From the NCBI GenBank assembly GCA_030624945.1, contig JAUXJB010000011.1, positions 1-15,837 on the forward strand: DNA of 15,837 bases. Reading direction: 5' to 3'. Origin of the DNA: Deltaproteobacteria bacterium (GTDB lineage Bacteria > Myxococcota_A > UBA9160 > SZUA-336). Below are positions 1-7,327 of this stretch, piece by piece. How positions within the stretch are numbered: position 1 is the first letter of the stretch; the number at the start of each line of letters is the position of its first letter. Made by a program: the position numbers and the translations under genes. Below the pieces are notes generated by a model, which was not told where the DNA came from, made no database searches, and saw only the letters and a program-made list of their open reading frames with translations.

Positions 1-385
1 ACTCGCCCTCGTCCTGCTTCTCGAACTCGACGGCGACACGCTGACCGACCTTGACGTCGCGCGTAAGATCCTCGACGCCGACGACGTTCGTCAGCATGCG
101 GAAGCCCTCGTCCAGATCGACGTAGGCTACCGCGTAGGCGCCGAGCTCCGCAAAGCCCGGGAGCCGATTCTGCCGGACGATGGCATAGGTGTAGACGGTC
201 CCGAGACCCTTGGAGACGTTCCAGCTGAGCTGGCTCGATCCGCAGGCCGTGCAATGTCGGCGCGGGTAGAAGACGACCTGTTTGCAGTCGTCGCAGGTCT
301 GGTAGCGGAGCTCGCTCTCCTTCGTGCCCTCCCAGTAGTGCTGGGTGTTGGGTTCCGGAAAGCGCGGCTGCGGACGGTTGGGCAT
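1..385 (-). CDS. DUF35-type Zn-ribbon/OB-fold acyl-CoA-binding protein, partial at left edge
   Basis: The visible 128 residues start at an ATG at 385, preceded by AAAGGA with a 6-base spacer, and run off the left end of the window without a stop. A rubredoxin-like zinc ribbon is formed by C31, C34, C45 and C48 (CX2C-X10-CX2C). It is followed by the start of the OB-fold typical of DUF35 proteins (VYTYAIVRQNRLPGF from about residue 64, then AYAVAYVDLDEGFRMLTNVV). Such proteins are small partners of thiolase-superfamily enzymes and bind the acyl-CoA substrate. In steroid side-chain degradation the DUF35 domain of ChsH2 forms a complex with the aldolase Ltp2. The thiolase-like gene ends only 27 bases upstream, so the two are almost certainly co-transcribed and probably form a complex. 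Assignment to the family is firm; the substrate is unknown. Confidence 0.9.
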   Translation of the reverse strand, partial: MPNRPQPRFPEPNTQHYWEGTKESELRYQTCDDCKQVVFYPRRHCTACGSSQLSWNVSKGLGTVYTYAIVRQNRLPGFAELGAYAVAYVDLDEGFRMLTNVVGVEDLTRDVKVGQRVAVEFEKQDEGE

Positions 386-412
386 GATCAGTCCTTTCTC
401 AGAAGATGCGGG

Positions 413-1606
413 TCAGTCGCGGGCGAGGATCACGGTGCCGCCCGTATGCGCGTTGCCCAGGTTGCCACCATTGCCGTGGGCCACCGCAAGGCTCGCGCCG
501 GGCACCTGGGAGTTGGACTCCCCGCGCAGCTGTCGAGCGGACTCGAGGAGCAAGAAGATCCCGCGCATGCCGGGGTGGTTGGAGCTGAGGCCGCCCCCGT
601 CGGTATTGAGCGCGGGCCCGCCGGGATTGTCGAAGCGAAGCCGGCCGCCCTCGACCCACGCGCCTCCCTCGCCCTTCTTGCAGAAGCCCAGATCCTCCAG
701 ACAGGTGAGCACCGTGATGGAGAACGAGTCGTAGATCATCGCGATGTCGATGTCGTCGGGAGTGACCCCGGCCTCTCCGAACGCGATCGGCGCGCTCTGC
801 GCCCCTGCGCTGATCGTGATATCGCCGCTGTTCTCCAGGTACTTGGTGGCCTCGCCGCTCCCGATGATCCACACGGGGGACTTGCGGCAGTTCCGCGCGA
901 CCTCGGCGGAGGCGATTACCAGCGCGCCGCCACCGTCGCTGATCATGCAGCACTCGAGCAGGTGCAGCGGGTCTGTGACGATGCGCGACTCCATCACGTC
1001 CTGGACCGTGATCTCGTTCACCCCGACGAACTCGAGGTCGGTCATGGCCTTGACCGCTTCGGGGTTGCGCATGGCGTGGTAGCGCGTCGCGACGGAGATC
1101 TCTGCCAGCTGCTCCGAGGTGGTTCCGTACTGGTGCATATGCCGCTGGGCAACCAGCGCGTAGTTGGCGATCAGCGTGGCGCCGTAGGGACTATCCATGT
1201 TCCCCTGCGCGGTCGCCGGACCGCCAAACCCCCGGAAGCTTCCCGTGCCGATCGCGACGCGCCCGGAGGCGGACGTGGAGCCGTAGCTCAGGACGGCCAC
1301 CTGGCACTTGCCCGCCGCTATGTCCCGCATGGCATGCGCCGCCTGAAACTCATAGGACGAGCCGCCGACCTGGGTCGTGTCGATCACCGTCGGGCGAATT
1401 CCCAGATAGGCCGCGAGACCGAGGCCGCCTCCGCCTGCGCCGTCATTCGTATCGTAGAGGCCGTCGATATCTCCCCACCCGAGCCCCGCATCTTCCAGAG
1501 CGGCCCGGATCGACTCCACCTTGATCTGCATGGCGTCGACGCCGGGGGCGAGCCTCAGCGGGTACTCGTGGATTCCGACGATCGCTGCATTGCGCTCCTG
1601 TGCCAT
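413..1606 (-). CDS. Thiolase-superfamily protein (SCP2/Ltp2-like), lacking the thiolase cysteines
   Basis: 397 residues, a normal length for the SCP2-thiolase/lipid-transfer group. The ATG at 1606 was chosen because AGGGAG lies 5 bases upstream and MAQERNAAIVGI matches the usual family N-terminus; the frame is open further upstream but has no such support. The thiolase fold is recognisable from VGGSSYEF (80-87), YDSF (292-295), NTDGGGLSSNHPG (334-346) and the C-terminal HGNGGNLGNAHTGG (377-390). The nucleophilic Cys expected near GGSS is absent. The second catalytic Cys is replaced within HGNGG, and Tyr replaces the usual His of the HxxF motif. This pattern fits non-condensing relatives such as the retro-aldolase Ltp2 rather than true acetyl-CoA acetyltransferases. 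It is followed 27 bases later by a DUF35 gene, the typical partner. Likely role, by inference: C-C bond cleavage of a CoA ester in lipid or steroid-like catabolism. Confidence 0.88.
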   Translation of the reverse strand: MAQERNAAIVGIHEYPLRLAPGVDAMQIKVESIRAALEDAGLGWGDIDGLYDTNDGAGGGGLGLAAYLGIRPTVIDTTQVGGSSYEFQAAHAMRDIAAGKCQVAVLSYGSTSASGRVAIGTGSFRGFGGPATAQGNMDSPYGATLIANYALVAQRHMHQYGTTSEQLAEISVATRYHAMRNPEAVKAMTDLEFVGVNEITVQDVMESRIVTDPLHLLECCMISDGGGALVIASAEVARNCRKSPVWIIGSGEATKYLENSGDITISAGAQSAPIAFGEAGVTPDDIDIAMIYDSFSITVLTCLEDLGFCKKGEGGAWVEGGRLRFDNPGGPALNTDGGGLSSNHPGMRGIFLLLESARQLRGESNSQVPGASLAVAHGNGGNLGNAHTGGTVILARD

Positions 1607-1677
1607 CACTTCTCCCTGCGCTTCTCTCCCGCAGCCCGCCGATTGCGCGCTGCGGCGTCTACTGATAGCGTGACCCG
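1607..1677. promoter_or_regulatory. Divergent intergenic region (thiolase / metallophosphoesterase)
   Basis: These 71 bases separate two genes transcribed away from each other, so promoters for both should lie here or just inside the coding starts. The only ribosome site seen is AGGGAG for the thiolase (1612-1617, minus strand). No convincing -35/-10 pair or operator was found by eye. Confidence 0.35.
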
Positions 1678-2322
1678 ATGCGAATCGGGCTTCTGGCCGA
1701 CAGCCACCTCCCATCGCTCGTTCGGAGCCTGGCTGAGTTCGGCCCCGAGATCGGCGACTTCCTGAGTGGAGTCGACCTCATTCTACACGCAGGCGACGTG
1801 ACCGCGCCTGCGGTGCTGGATTGGTGCGAGCAGTACGCCCCGATTCTCGTGGCCCGGGGCAACAACGACCTCTTCAGCGATCGGCGGATGGAGGACCGCC
1901 AGCTGCTGGAGGTGGACGGGTGGCGGATCGGTCTGGTCCACGAGCTGAGGCCGCAATCGCGCCCGATGGAGACGCTGCTGGCCTCGTCGACCCTACAGGG
2001 CGAGCGCGTCGACGTGCTCGTCGCCGGCGATACCCACGTCGATCTGCTCGAATTCCGCAGCGACGTGGTCCTGATCAATCCGGGCAGCCCGAGCCTGCCC
2101 CACCAGAAGGAGATGAGGCTGGGCACGGTGGGCCTGCTGGAGATCGAGCCCGGACGAGTTCACGCGGAGATCGTGACCCTGGGAGAGACCCCGGGCTCGC
2201 CCAATCCCGGTACGCCGCGCCACATCGAGGTCGGGGACGGGCGCGTGCGCTCGGCCTCCCTGCGCGGCGATTGGGTCCTTCCCGAGGACCTCACTCCCCA
2301 CGGCGAGCTGCAGATGCGCTAG
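1678..2322 (+). CDS. YfcE/MJ0936-like metallophosphoesterase
   Basis: 214 residues. The calcineurin-like phosphoesterase fold is shown by D8-S-H10 near the N-terminus, HAGD ending at D40, RGNND (60-64) and H88 in LVHEL. A GDTH motif (117-120) follows, and NPGSPS (135-140) is typical of the YfcE family. Known relatives are small cytoplasmic two-metal phosphodiesterases with poorly defined natural substrates. Two departures are visible. The usual GHTH is GDTH here, so Asp replaces one His metal ligand. A C-terminal tail of about 45 residues follows the core domain. The ATG at 1678 places DSH at the expected distance from the N-terminus, though no clear Shine-Dalgarno is visible. It is the only complete plus-strand gene in the window and has no obvious link to its neighbours. 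Confidence 0.88.
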   Translation: MRIGLLADSHLPSLVRSLAEFGPEIGDFLSGVDLILHAGDVTAPAVLDWCEQYAPILVARGNNDLFSDRRMEDRQLLEVDGWRIGLVHELRPQSRPMETLLASSTLQGERVDVLVAGDTHVDLLEFRSDVVLINPGSPSLPHQKEMRLGTVGLLEIEPGRVHAEIVTLGETPGSPNPGTPRHIEVGDGRVRSASLRGDWVLPEDLTPHGELQMR

Positions 2323-2391
2323 CGCTTACGGGCGGGGACCGCGCGTGTCCTGCGTCCCCATCGCCCCGGAGGACGGATCAGGCAGCACCGA

Positions 2392-3753
2392 TCACCTCTC
2401 CGCCGCACTCGCTTGCCCGCTCTCCTCGATGCGCTCCCGCAGCTTGCGCTGCATGGCTTCGCCGAGCGGGAAGCGGTACAGGAGGAAGAAGACCAGCAGC
2501 TCCGAGACCACTGGCGTGAAGGCGTAGACGTAGCGCAGGCCGTTGAGCTGCGCGGGATCGTTTGGCCCGCTCGGATCGAACCCGATCAGGTCGAGCAGCG
2601 GAAACCCGAGGCCGATGCCCAGCGCGCCGCCTACCTTCCCCGTCGTGGTGATGAGCGAGTAGTAGAGACCCGTGCGATCCTGCCCGCTCTCCGCTTTGTC
2701 GTAATCGACGATGTCGGCGGTGATCGAACGCAACAGGAAGGGCACGCCCCCATACACGATGCCCGACGCGAAGAAGAGGCAGGCGAAGAGCAGCGCGTCG
2801 CCCTGCCCCGGGATGAGATAGCAAGCCGACACGATGACGTGCAGGAGGACGCCGAAGGCGGCGGCCTTGTGCTTGCTCATGTGGCGATTGATCCAGAGCC
2901 ACAGGGGGACCGCGATCGGCCCGGCCGCGAAGTAGGACAGCATGATGATCGCGGACCATTCGGGCATGCCGATGATCGCCGTCACGTAGAAGATGTAGAC
3001 GGCGCTTCGCACAGCGCCCGGGATCGCGATGAAGAGGTCGGCGATCAGAATCCGCGCCATGTACTTGTTGGTGAAGAGCACCTCCATGGCCTTGCGGAAC
3101 CCCACGGGCTCCGTTTCGACGCTCGGCTTCTCCCCAACCAACGAGACGGAGATGAGAATGGCCAGGGGCGCGAGCACGATCACGTACCAGCCCATCGCCT
3201 CCATCTTCAGGGCGCCGGAGAGCGCGTTCCCCGTCTGCTCCAGAACGGCCGGGATGAGGAGCACGAGAACCATCGAGCTGAGGTGGGCGAACTCGCGCCA
3301 GCCCTGGATCCGCGAACGCTCGTGATAGTCGGAAGTGAGCTCCGCGCCCCAGGAGAGGTGGGAGATCGTGAGCATCGTGAAGCCGATGTACAGGAGAAAC
3401 AGCGATCCGAGCAGGTAGGGCACGCTCACCTGCTCTCCCACGAACCAGCCGGGGAACATCACCAGGAAGGCGGAGACGATCAGAATCGGAATGCTGAGGA
3501 CCATCCAGTGGCGCCTGCGGCCCCAGCGGCTCGGGAACTTGTCCGACAGGACGCCCATCAACGGATCGGTAAACAGATCCCAGAAGCGCGCGGCCATCAG
3601 CACCGTTCCGACCGTCGTCAGTCCGAGCCCCATCTCCGTGGCGTAGAACGCGGGCATGTAGATGCCCAGCGGGGTCGCGAAGGCGGCGATCGGCAACGCG
3701 GGGGCGGCGAACGCGGCCAGCTTCCAGGCGGGAAGCCTATCCGCGGATGCCAC
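2392..3753 (-). CDS. GPH-family (MFS_2) sodium/proton symporter-like transporter
   Basis: 453 residues with about 12 hydrophobic segments. The segment-2 to loop signature runs RFWDLFTDPLMGVLSD (56-71), followed by GRRRHWM (78-84). HLSWGAELTSDYHERSRI (132-149) matches the melibiose-carrier-type GPH family (glycoside-pentoside-hexuronide:cation symporters). The start is GTG at 3753, directly after the TAG of a 22-codon mini-ORF, with AAAGG about 8 bases upstream; no ATG fits better. It is the last gene of a long minus-strand run behind two acyl-CoA dehydrogenases. Many bacterial GPH-like proteins of this type have no proven substrate. Given the context, uptake of the compound degraded by the neighbouring acyl-CoA enzymes is possible, but this is inference. 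Its stop lies 69 bases from the convergent metallophosphoesterase stop. Confidence 0.9.
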   Translation of the reverse strand: MASADRLPAWKLAAFAAPALPIAAFATPLGIYMPAFYATEMGLGLTTVGTVLMAARFWDLFTDPLMGVLSDKFPSRWGRRRHWMVLSIPILIVSAFLVMFPGWFVGEQVSVPYLLGSLFLLYIGFTMLTISHLSWGAELTSDYHERSRIQGWREFAHLSSMVLVLLIPAVLEQTGNALSGALKMEAMGWYVIVLAPLAILISVSLVGEKPSVETEPVGFRKAMEVLFTNKYMARILIADLFIAIPGAVRSAVYIFYVTAIIGMPEWSAIIMLSYFAAGPIAVPLWLWINRHMSKHKAAAFGVLLHVIVSACYLIPGQGDALLFACLFFASGIVYGGVPFLLRSITADIVDYDKAESGQDRTGLYYSLITTTGKVGGALGIGLGFPLLDLIGFDPSGPNDPAQLNGLRYVYAFTPVVSELLVFFLLYRFPLGEAMQRKLRERIEESGQASAAER

Positions 3754-3822
3754 CTACTGGGCCTTTGGGGCCGCGAAGTCCTCGCGGAACTGCTCGCACG
3801 CCGAACCGTACCGGAGGTCCAT
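3754..3822 (-). pseudogene. 22-codon remnant of a third acyl-CoA dehydrogenase copy (possible leader peptide)
   Basis: Between the stop of the first tandem dehydrogenase and the GTG of the transporter is a short ORF reading MDLRYGSACEQFRE then DFAAPKAQ, stop. Its first part copies the N-terminus of both neighbouring dehydrogenases (MDLRYSEEYEEFRE and MDLRYSEEYEKFRQ). Its last part copies their C-terminus (RDFAAQRGK and RDFAAQKSR). This is what remains if an entire dehydrogenase gene lost its middle in one in-frame deletion. The ATG at 3822 lies 7 bases after the upstream stop, and the TAG at 3754-3756 directly abuts the transporter GTG, so ribosomes might be passed along. No good ribosome site precedes it. 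Whether it is translated is unknown. Confidence 0.6.
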
Positions 3823-3829
3823 CGGGGGG

Positions 3830-5029
3830 TTACTTGCCCCTCTGCGCCGCGAAGTCGCGCGGCAGGCCGAGGCCGCGTTCGCCGATGATGTTGCGCTGGA
3901 TGTTGGCCGTACCGCCCGCGATGGCGAATCCGCGCGCGAACATGAACTCCCCGACCCAGCGCGCCGCGCCGTCGCCAGGACCCGGTAGCTGGCGATCCGG
4001 TGCCTCCAATCCGGAGTCGCCGATCAGGTCGAGGCCGAGGTTCGCCAGCATGAAGCCGATGCTGTTCGAGATCTCCTTGTTCATCATGCCCACGATGCCG
4101 GGGCTCTGCCCGCGCGCGTCGCAGGTGAGCTGTCGGTAGCCCGAGTACTCGGCCGCGGTAACGTAGCCATCGAGCTCTACGAGGCGCTGCCGCACGCTCG
4201 GATCCTCGACCGCCGGCCGCCCGTCGCGAACGGTGTTCCTGGCGAGCTGCACCAGATCCCGGAACTGGCGCCGCGCAGCCACCGCGCCGCCTGCAGCGTT
4301 GCGCTCGGACGACAGGGTCGAGCGGGAGACGATCCAGCCCTCGCCGCGCTTGCCCACGATGTGGTCCGCGGGCGTGCGCGCGTCGTCGAAGAAGACCTCG
4401 TTGAAGTGCGCCTCCCCCGACATCATCCGGAGCGGCCGCACGTCGATGCCGGGCTGCCGCATGTCGAGCAGCAGGTACGAGATTCCGGCGTGCTTGCCGG
4501 CATCGGGCTCGGTCCGACAGAGCAGGTAGATCATGTCGGCCTGCTGTGCGCCGCTCGTCCAGATCTTCTGTCCGTTGATCACCCACTCGTCGCCCACGAG
4601 CTCTGCCCGCGTCTGGATCGAGGCGAGATCGCTGCCGGAGCCGGGCTCGCTGTAGCCCTGGCACCAGACCAGCTCGCCCAGGATCGAGGGCGGGAGGTAG
4701 CGCAGCTTCTGCTGCTCGGTTCCATGAGCGAGGAGGGTCGGCAGCAGCTGCGCTCCGGGCACGCCTATGTCCTGCGGAGCACCGACGCGGCCGAACTCCT
4801 CCTGGATCGATACCGCTCGCAGCACGTCGGGAGTCTGCTCCGATCCACCGTACTTCCTGGGAAGCGCACGCGCGAGATATCCGCGTTCGATGGCGCGCTT
4901 GCGAAAACTAGCCACCCGCTCGCTGGGGCCGAGCTCGGCTTCCGCGCCCTTTGGTGGCCAGTTCTCCGCGAGGAAGGCACGCACCTCCTCGCGGAACTCC
5001 TCGTACTCCTCGCTGTATCGCAGATCCAA
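3830..5029 (-). CDS. Acyl-CoA dehydrogenase (tandem paralogue 1)
   Basis: 399 residues, the usual length for a FAD-dependent acyl-CoA dehydrogenase, which introduces an alpha-beta double bond into an acyl-CoA. The three domains are visible: helical N-terminus (1-120), middle beta domain with GYSEPGSGSDLAS (125-137) and NGQKIWTSGAQ (152-162), and helical C-terminus ending IAGGTANIQRNIIGERGLGL (370-389). The medium-chain-type catalytic Glu (YEGT) is Gly here. E242 in LSSERN sits where isovaleryl- and long-chain enzymes keep their catalytic Glu, so it is the likely base. The start is TTG at 5029 with AGGAGG 4 bases upstream, and it matches the ATG start of its paralogue. It lies 60 bases behind paralogue 2, with which it shares a near-identical internal block. 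Substrate unknown. Confidence 0.93.
   Translation of the reverse strand: MDLRYSEEYEEFREEVRAFLAENWPPKGAEAELGPSERVASFRKRAIERGYLARALPRKYGGSEQTPDVLRAVSIQEEFGRVGAPQDIGVPGAQLLPTLLAHGTEQQKLRYLPPSILGELVWCQGYSEPGSGSDLASIQTRAELVGDEWVINGQKIWTSGAQQADMIYLLCRTEPDAGKHAGISYLLLDMRQPGIDVRPLRMMSGEAHFNEVFFDDARTPADHIVGKRGEGWIVSRSTLSSERNAAGGAVAARRQFRDLVQLARNTVRDGRPAVEDPSVRQRLVELDGYVTAAEYSGYRQLTCDARGQSPGIVGMMNKEISNSIGFMLANLGLDLIGDSGLEAPDRQLPGPGDGAARWVGEFMFARGFAIAGGTANIQRNIIGERGLGLPRDFAAQRGK
4428..4680. repeat. Near-identical internal block, copy A (partner at 5682-5934)
   Basis: Aligned without gaps at an offset of 1254 bases, this block differs from 5682-5934 at about 9 of 253 positions by hand count. It includes an exact 75-base run from 4460 to 4534. 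Adjacent parts of the same two genes fall to roughly 80% or less. It encodes the FAD/substrate-binding middle domain of the two tandem dehydrogenases. Confidence 0.8.
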
Positions 5030-5033
5030 TGCG

Positions 5034-5039
5034 CCTCCT
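5034..5039 (-). promoter_or_regulatory. Ribosome binding site fixing a TTG start
   Basis: AGGAGG on the minus strand, separated by CGCA from a TTG at 5029. No ATG or GTG nearby gives the MDLRYSEEYE N-terminus shared with the paralogue, so this site decides the start. The 4-base spacer is short. Confidence 0.6.
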
Positions 5040-5089
5040 CTCGCTGCCGAGGCGATCTTATCAGGAGTCGGCGGGGCGATTCTTCTGGG

Positions 5090-6283
5090 CTACCGGCTCT
5101 TCTGTGCCGCGAAATCGCGCGGCAGGCCCAGCGCGCGCTCGCCGATGATGTTGCGCTGGATGTTGGATGCGCCGCCCGCGATGGCATACGCGCGCACCCA
5201 CATGTACTGCCGCGCCCAGGATCCGGCGGTGTCGCCGAAAGGCATGCGAGACGGGGCCTCCAGGCCGCTGTCCCCGATCAGCTCCAGGCCGAGGTTCGCT
5301 ACGAGGAATTCGATCTTGGTCGTCGCCAGCCTGTTCATGGGGACCACGGTCCCGGGGTCTTCCCCCCGTGCGCTGCAAGTGAGTTGCCGGTAGCCCGAGT
5401 ACTCCATCACCTTGACGTACCCGTCGAGCTCGGCGAGTCGCTGGCGGATGGTCGGATCTTCCAGCGCCGGTCGGCCGTCGCGGATGGTGGTCCTCGCCAG
5501 CTCTACGAGGTTCTCGAGATGGCGGTGGTACATCTGCAGATCGCCCACCGTGTTGCGCTCGTGCTTGAGTGTCGAGCGGGACACGAGCCAGCCCTCGCCG
5601 CGCTTGCCGACGAGTTGGTCGGCGGGCGTGCGCGCGTCGTCGAAGAAGACCTCGCTGAAGTGACCGGTTCCATCCATCTGCCGGAGCGGCCGCACGTCGA
5701 TACCGGGCTGCTTCATGTCGAGCAGCAGGTACGAGATTCCGGCGTGCTTGCCGGCATCGGGCTCGGTCCGACAGAGCAGGTAGATCATATCGGCCTGCTG
5801 TGCGCCGCTCGTCCAGATCTTCTGTCCGTTGATCACCCACTCGTTGCCCACGAGCTCTGCCCGCGTCTGGACCGAGGCGAGATCGCTGCCGGAGCCGGGC
5901 TCGCTGTAGCCCTGGCACCAGGCCAGCTCACCCCGGATCGAGGCCGGCAGGTAGCGCTGCTTCTGCTCCTCCGTGCCGTGTTCGAGCAGCGTCCCCATGA
6001 GCTGGGCCCCGGGTACGCCCACGTCCATGGGCGCACCCACACGGCCGAACTCCTGGCGGATGACCATCCCGCGCAGCACGTCCGGCTCCTGCTCGGACCC
6101 TCCGTACCGTCGGGGAAAGGCTCGGGCCAGGTACCCGCACTCGATGGCGCGTTCGCGAAAGCGAGCAGCCCGCTCGCGCGGGCCGAGCTCGCCCCCATCT
6201 TCCGGGGGCGGCCAGTTGTCCGCCAGGAAGGCTCTCGCCGCTTGCCGGAACTTCTCGTACTCCTCGCTGTATCGCAGGTCCAT
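5090..6283 (-). CDS. Acyl-CoA dehydrogenase (tandem paralogue 2)
   Basis: 397 residues starting at ATG 6283, with AGGA about 10 bases upstream. It has the same architecture as its downstream neighbour: GYSEPGSGSDLAS (125-137), NGQKIWTSGAQ (152-162), E242 in LKHERN as the probable catalytic base, and a C-terminal IAGGASNIQRNIIGERALGL in which the medium-chain-type Glu is missing. The two proteins are colinear over most of their length. They are nearly identical over residues 115-200 but clearly diverged in the C-terminal helical domain (for example 243-255 and 310-325), which lines part of the acyl pocket and the subunit interface. Different acyl substrates, or an alpha/beta heteromer as in the FadE pairs of mycobacterial steroid catabolism, are both possible. 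It lies 90 bases behind senB and is probably in the same transcript. Confidence 0.93.
   Translation of the reverse strand: MDLRYSEEYEKFRQAARAFLADNWPPPEDGGELGPRERAARFRERAIECGYLARAFPRRYGGSEQEPDVLRGMVIRQEFGRVGAPMDVGVPGAQLMGTLLEHGTEEQKQRYLPASIRGELAWCQGYSEPGSGSDLASVQTRAELVGNEWVINGQKIWTSGAQQADMIYLLCRTEPDAGKHAGISYLLLDMKQPGIDVRPLRQMDGTGHFSEVFFDDARTPADQLVGKRGEGWLVSRSTLKHERNTVGDLQMYHRHLENLVELARTTIRDGRPALEDPTIRQRLAELDGYVKVMEYSGYRQLTCSARGEDPGTVVPMNRLATTKIEFLVANLGLELIGDSGLEAPSRMPFGDTAGSWARQYMWVRAYAIAGGASNIQRNIIGERALGLPRDFAAQKSR
5682..5934. repeat. Near-identical internal block, copy B (partner at 4428-4680)
   Basis: Direct-repeat partner of 4428-4680, in the same orientation and at the same codon positions of the upstream paralogue. 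Silent positions are conserved too, which points to recent gene conversion rather than protein-level selection alone. Confidence 0.8.
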
Positions 6284-6373
6284 TCGGACGGTATCCTAGC
6301 AGCTGGTGGCGGGGGACAGCTTCGAGGGCTCGACCTCCGGGTCTCCGGGGAGGCTGACCAACAGCGGCCCCGG

Positions 6374-7327
6374 TCAGCCGAGGATCTCGTCCAGGAGCTG
6401 CTTCCACGCCTCGCGCTCGCTCTCGGGAGTGAAGCGGTGCGCTCGCGCCGCGCAGCGTGTTTCGAGCAGTTGGAGGAACGCAACGTCGGTCTCCGCGCGC
6501 GCGATCAGATCCGCCAGTGCGCGCTCGTCCCCGACCGGAAAGTAGCCCGGGTAATCCTCGCCCAGAAGGCCGATCGAGCCCGAGATGTGTGACGAGATGA
6601 CCGGCGTTCCGCACACGATGGCCTCCGAGATCACATTGGCCCCACCCTCCATGTGCGAGGTGAGGAGCATGAGCCGGGCGCGCGCCAGCAGTCGCAGCGC
6701 CTGCTCGTGGGGCAGCGGTCCGAGCCAGCGGTAGCGCGAGCTCTCCCTGGTCGCGACGTGGGCCTGCTCCCCTAGCGCTTCCTCGAGCACCAGGCCGGCG
6801 TGCAGCACGACGACCCGTGAAGCCGCGGGCAAAAGCCGCGCCGCCGCCGCGGCGCGCAGGGGATCCTTGACGTCGCGCAGGTTGGCGAGGACGCAGACCT
6901 CGAACGACTCGTGCGAAGGCGGCTCCGGCTCGGACGGCGCCACGGCCGACTGGAACACCACGCGCGCCCGCGCGCGCAGGGCGCCGGGGAGGCGCTCGAT
7001 CGCCGCGGGCTGCAACGTGACGAAGCGGGTCGCCAGGGCGAGCGCATCTCTCGCTTCGGGGTGGCGATCGAGATCGCGGTAGACATCGGTCCCGGTGAGT
7101 GCCACGACCAGCGGCGCATCGGGACCGCGCTCCAGGCGGAAGCGTCGGATCGACGCCAGGCTTCTGTACGCGTGCAATGCCAGGAGCATCTCGCTCCCGC
7201 CGCTCCACTCTTGCTCGATCGCGACCTCGTGCCCGAGCTCCTGCAGCCGTGTCGCCCAGCGCGCGGCGGTCGTCCAGTTGCCCTTGGCCGAGTCCGCACT
7301 CGCGGGCGTGACCAGCGAGATCCTCAT
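6374..7327 (-). CDS. senB: SenB-like selenosugar synthase (TIGR04348-type glycosyltransferase)
   Basis: 317 residues of GT-B glycosyltransferase type. Family hallmarks visible are the N-terminal SAKGNWTTAARWA (13-25), LALHAYRS (49-56), LTGTDVYRDL (78-87) and the retaining-GT E-x7-E motif (E227 and E235 in EGGANVISE). Characterised SenB transfers selenium from selenophosphate onto a UDP-sugar to give a 1-selenosugar, the selenium donor for selenoneine. The ATG at 7327 overlaps the senA stop in an ATGA junction, and GGAAGG directly abuts the start, so translation is probably coupled to senA. The adjacent EgtB-like gene strongly supports the assignment over a generic group 4 glycosyltransferase. 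There is no membrane segment, so the protein is expected to be cytosolic. No senC follows; the next gene is an acyl-CoA dehydrogenase 90 bases on. Confidence 0.85.
   Translation of the reverse strand: MRISLVTPASADSAKGNWTTAARWATRLQELGHEVAIEQEWSGGSEMLLALHAYRSLASIRRFRLERGPDAPLVVALTGTDVYRDLDRHPEARDALALATRFVTLQPAAIERLPGALRARARVVFQSAVAPSEPEPPSHESFEVCVLANLRDVKDPLRAAAAARLLPAASRVVVLHAGLVLEEALGEQAHVATRESSRYRWLGPLPHEQALRLLARARLMLLTSHMEGGANVISEAIVCGTPVISSHISGSIGLLGEDYPGYFPVGDERALADLIARAETDVAFLQLLETRCAARAHRFTPESEREAWKQLLDEILG

Noticed and set aside
2334..2359. GGGGAC / GTCCCC inverted repeat between the convergent metallophosphoesterase and transporter genes, as a terminator
   Set aside because: The stem is only 6 bases with a 14-base loop and there is no T-run on either side, so it is too weak to call.
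3830..5029. Loss of the catalytic Glu (YEGT to AGGT) as evidence that the dehydrogenase is inactive
   Set aside because: A Glu at residue 242 in LSSERN occupies the position used by isovaleryl- and long-chain acyl-CoA dehydrogenases, so an active enzyme is more likely.
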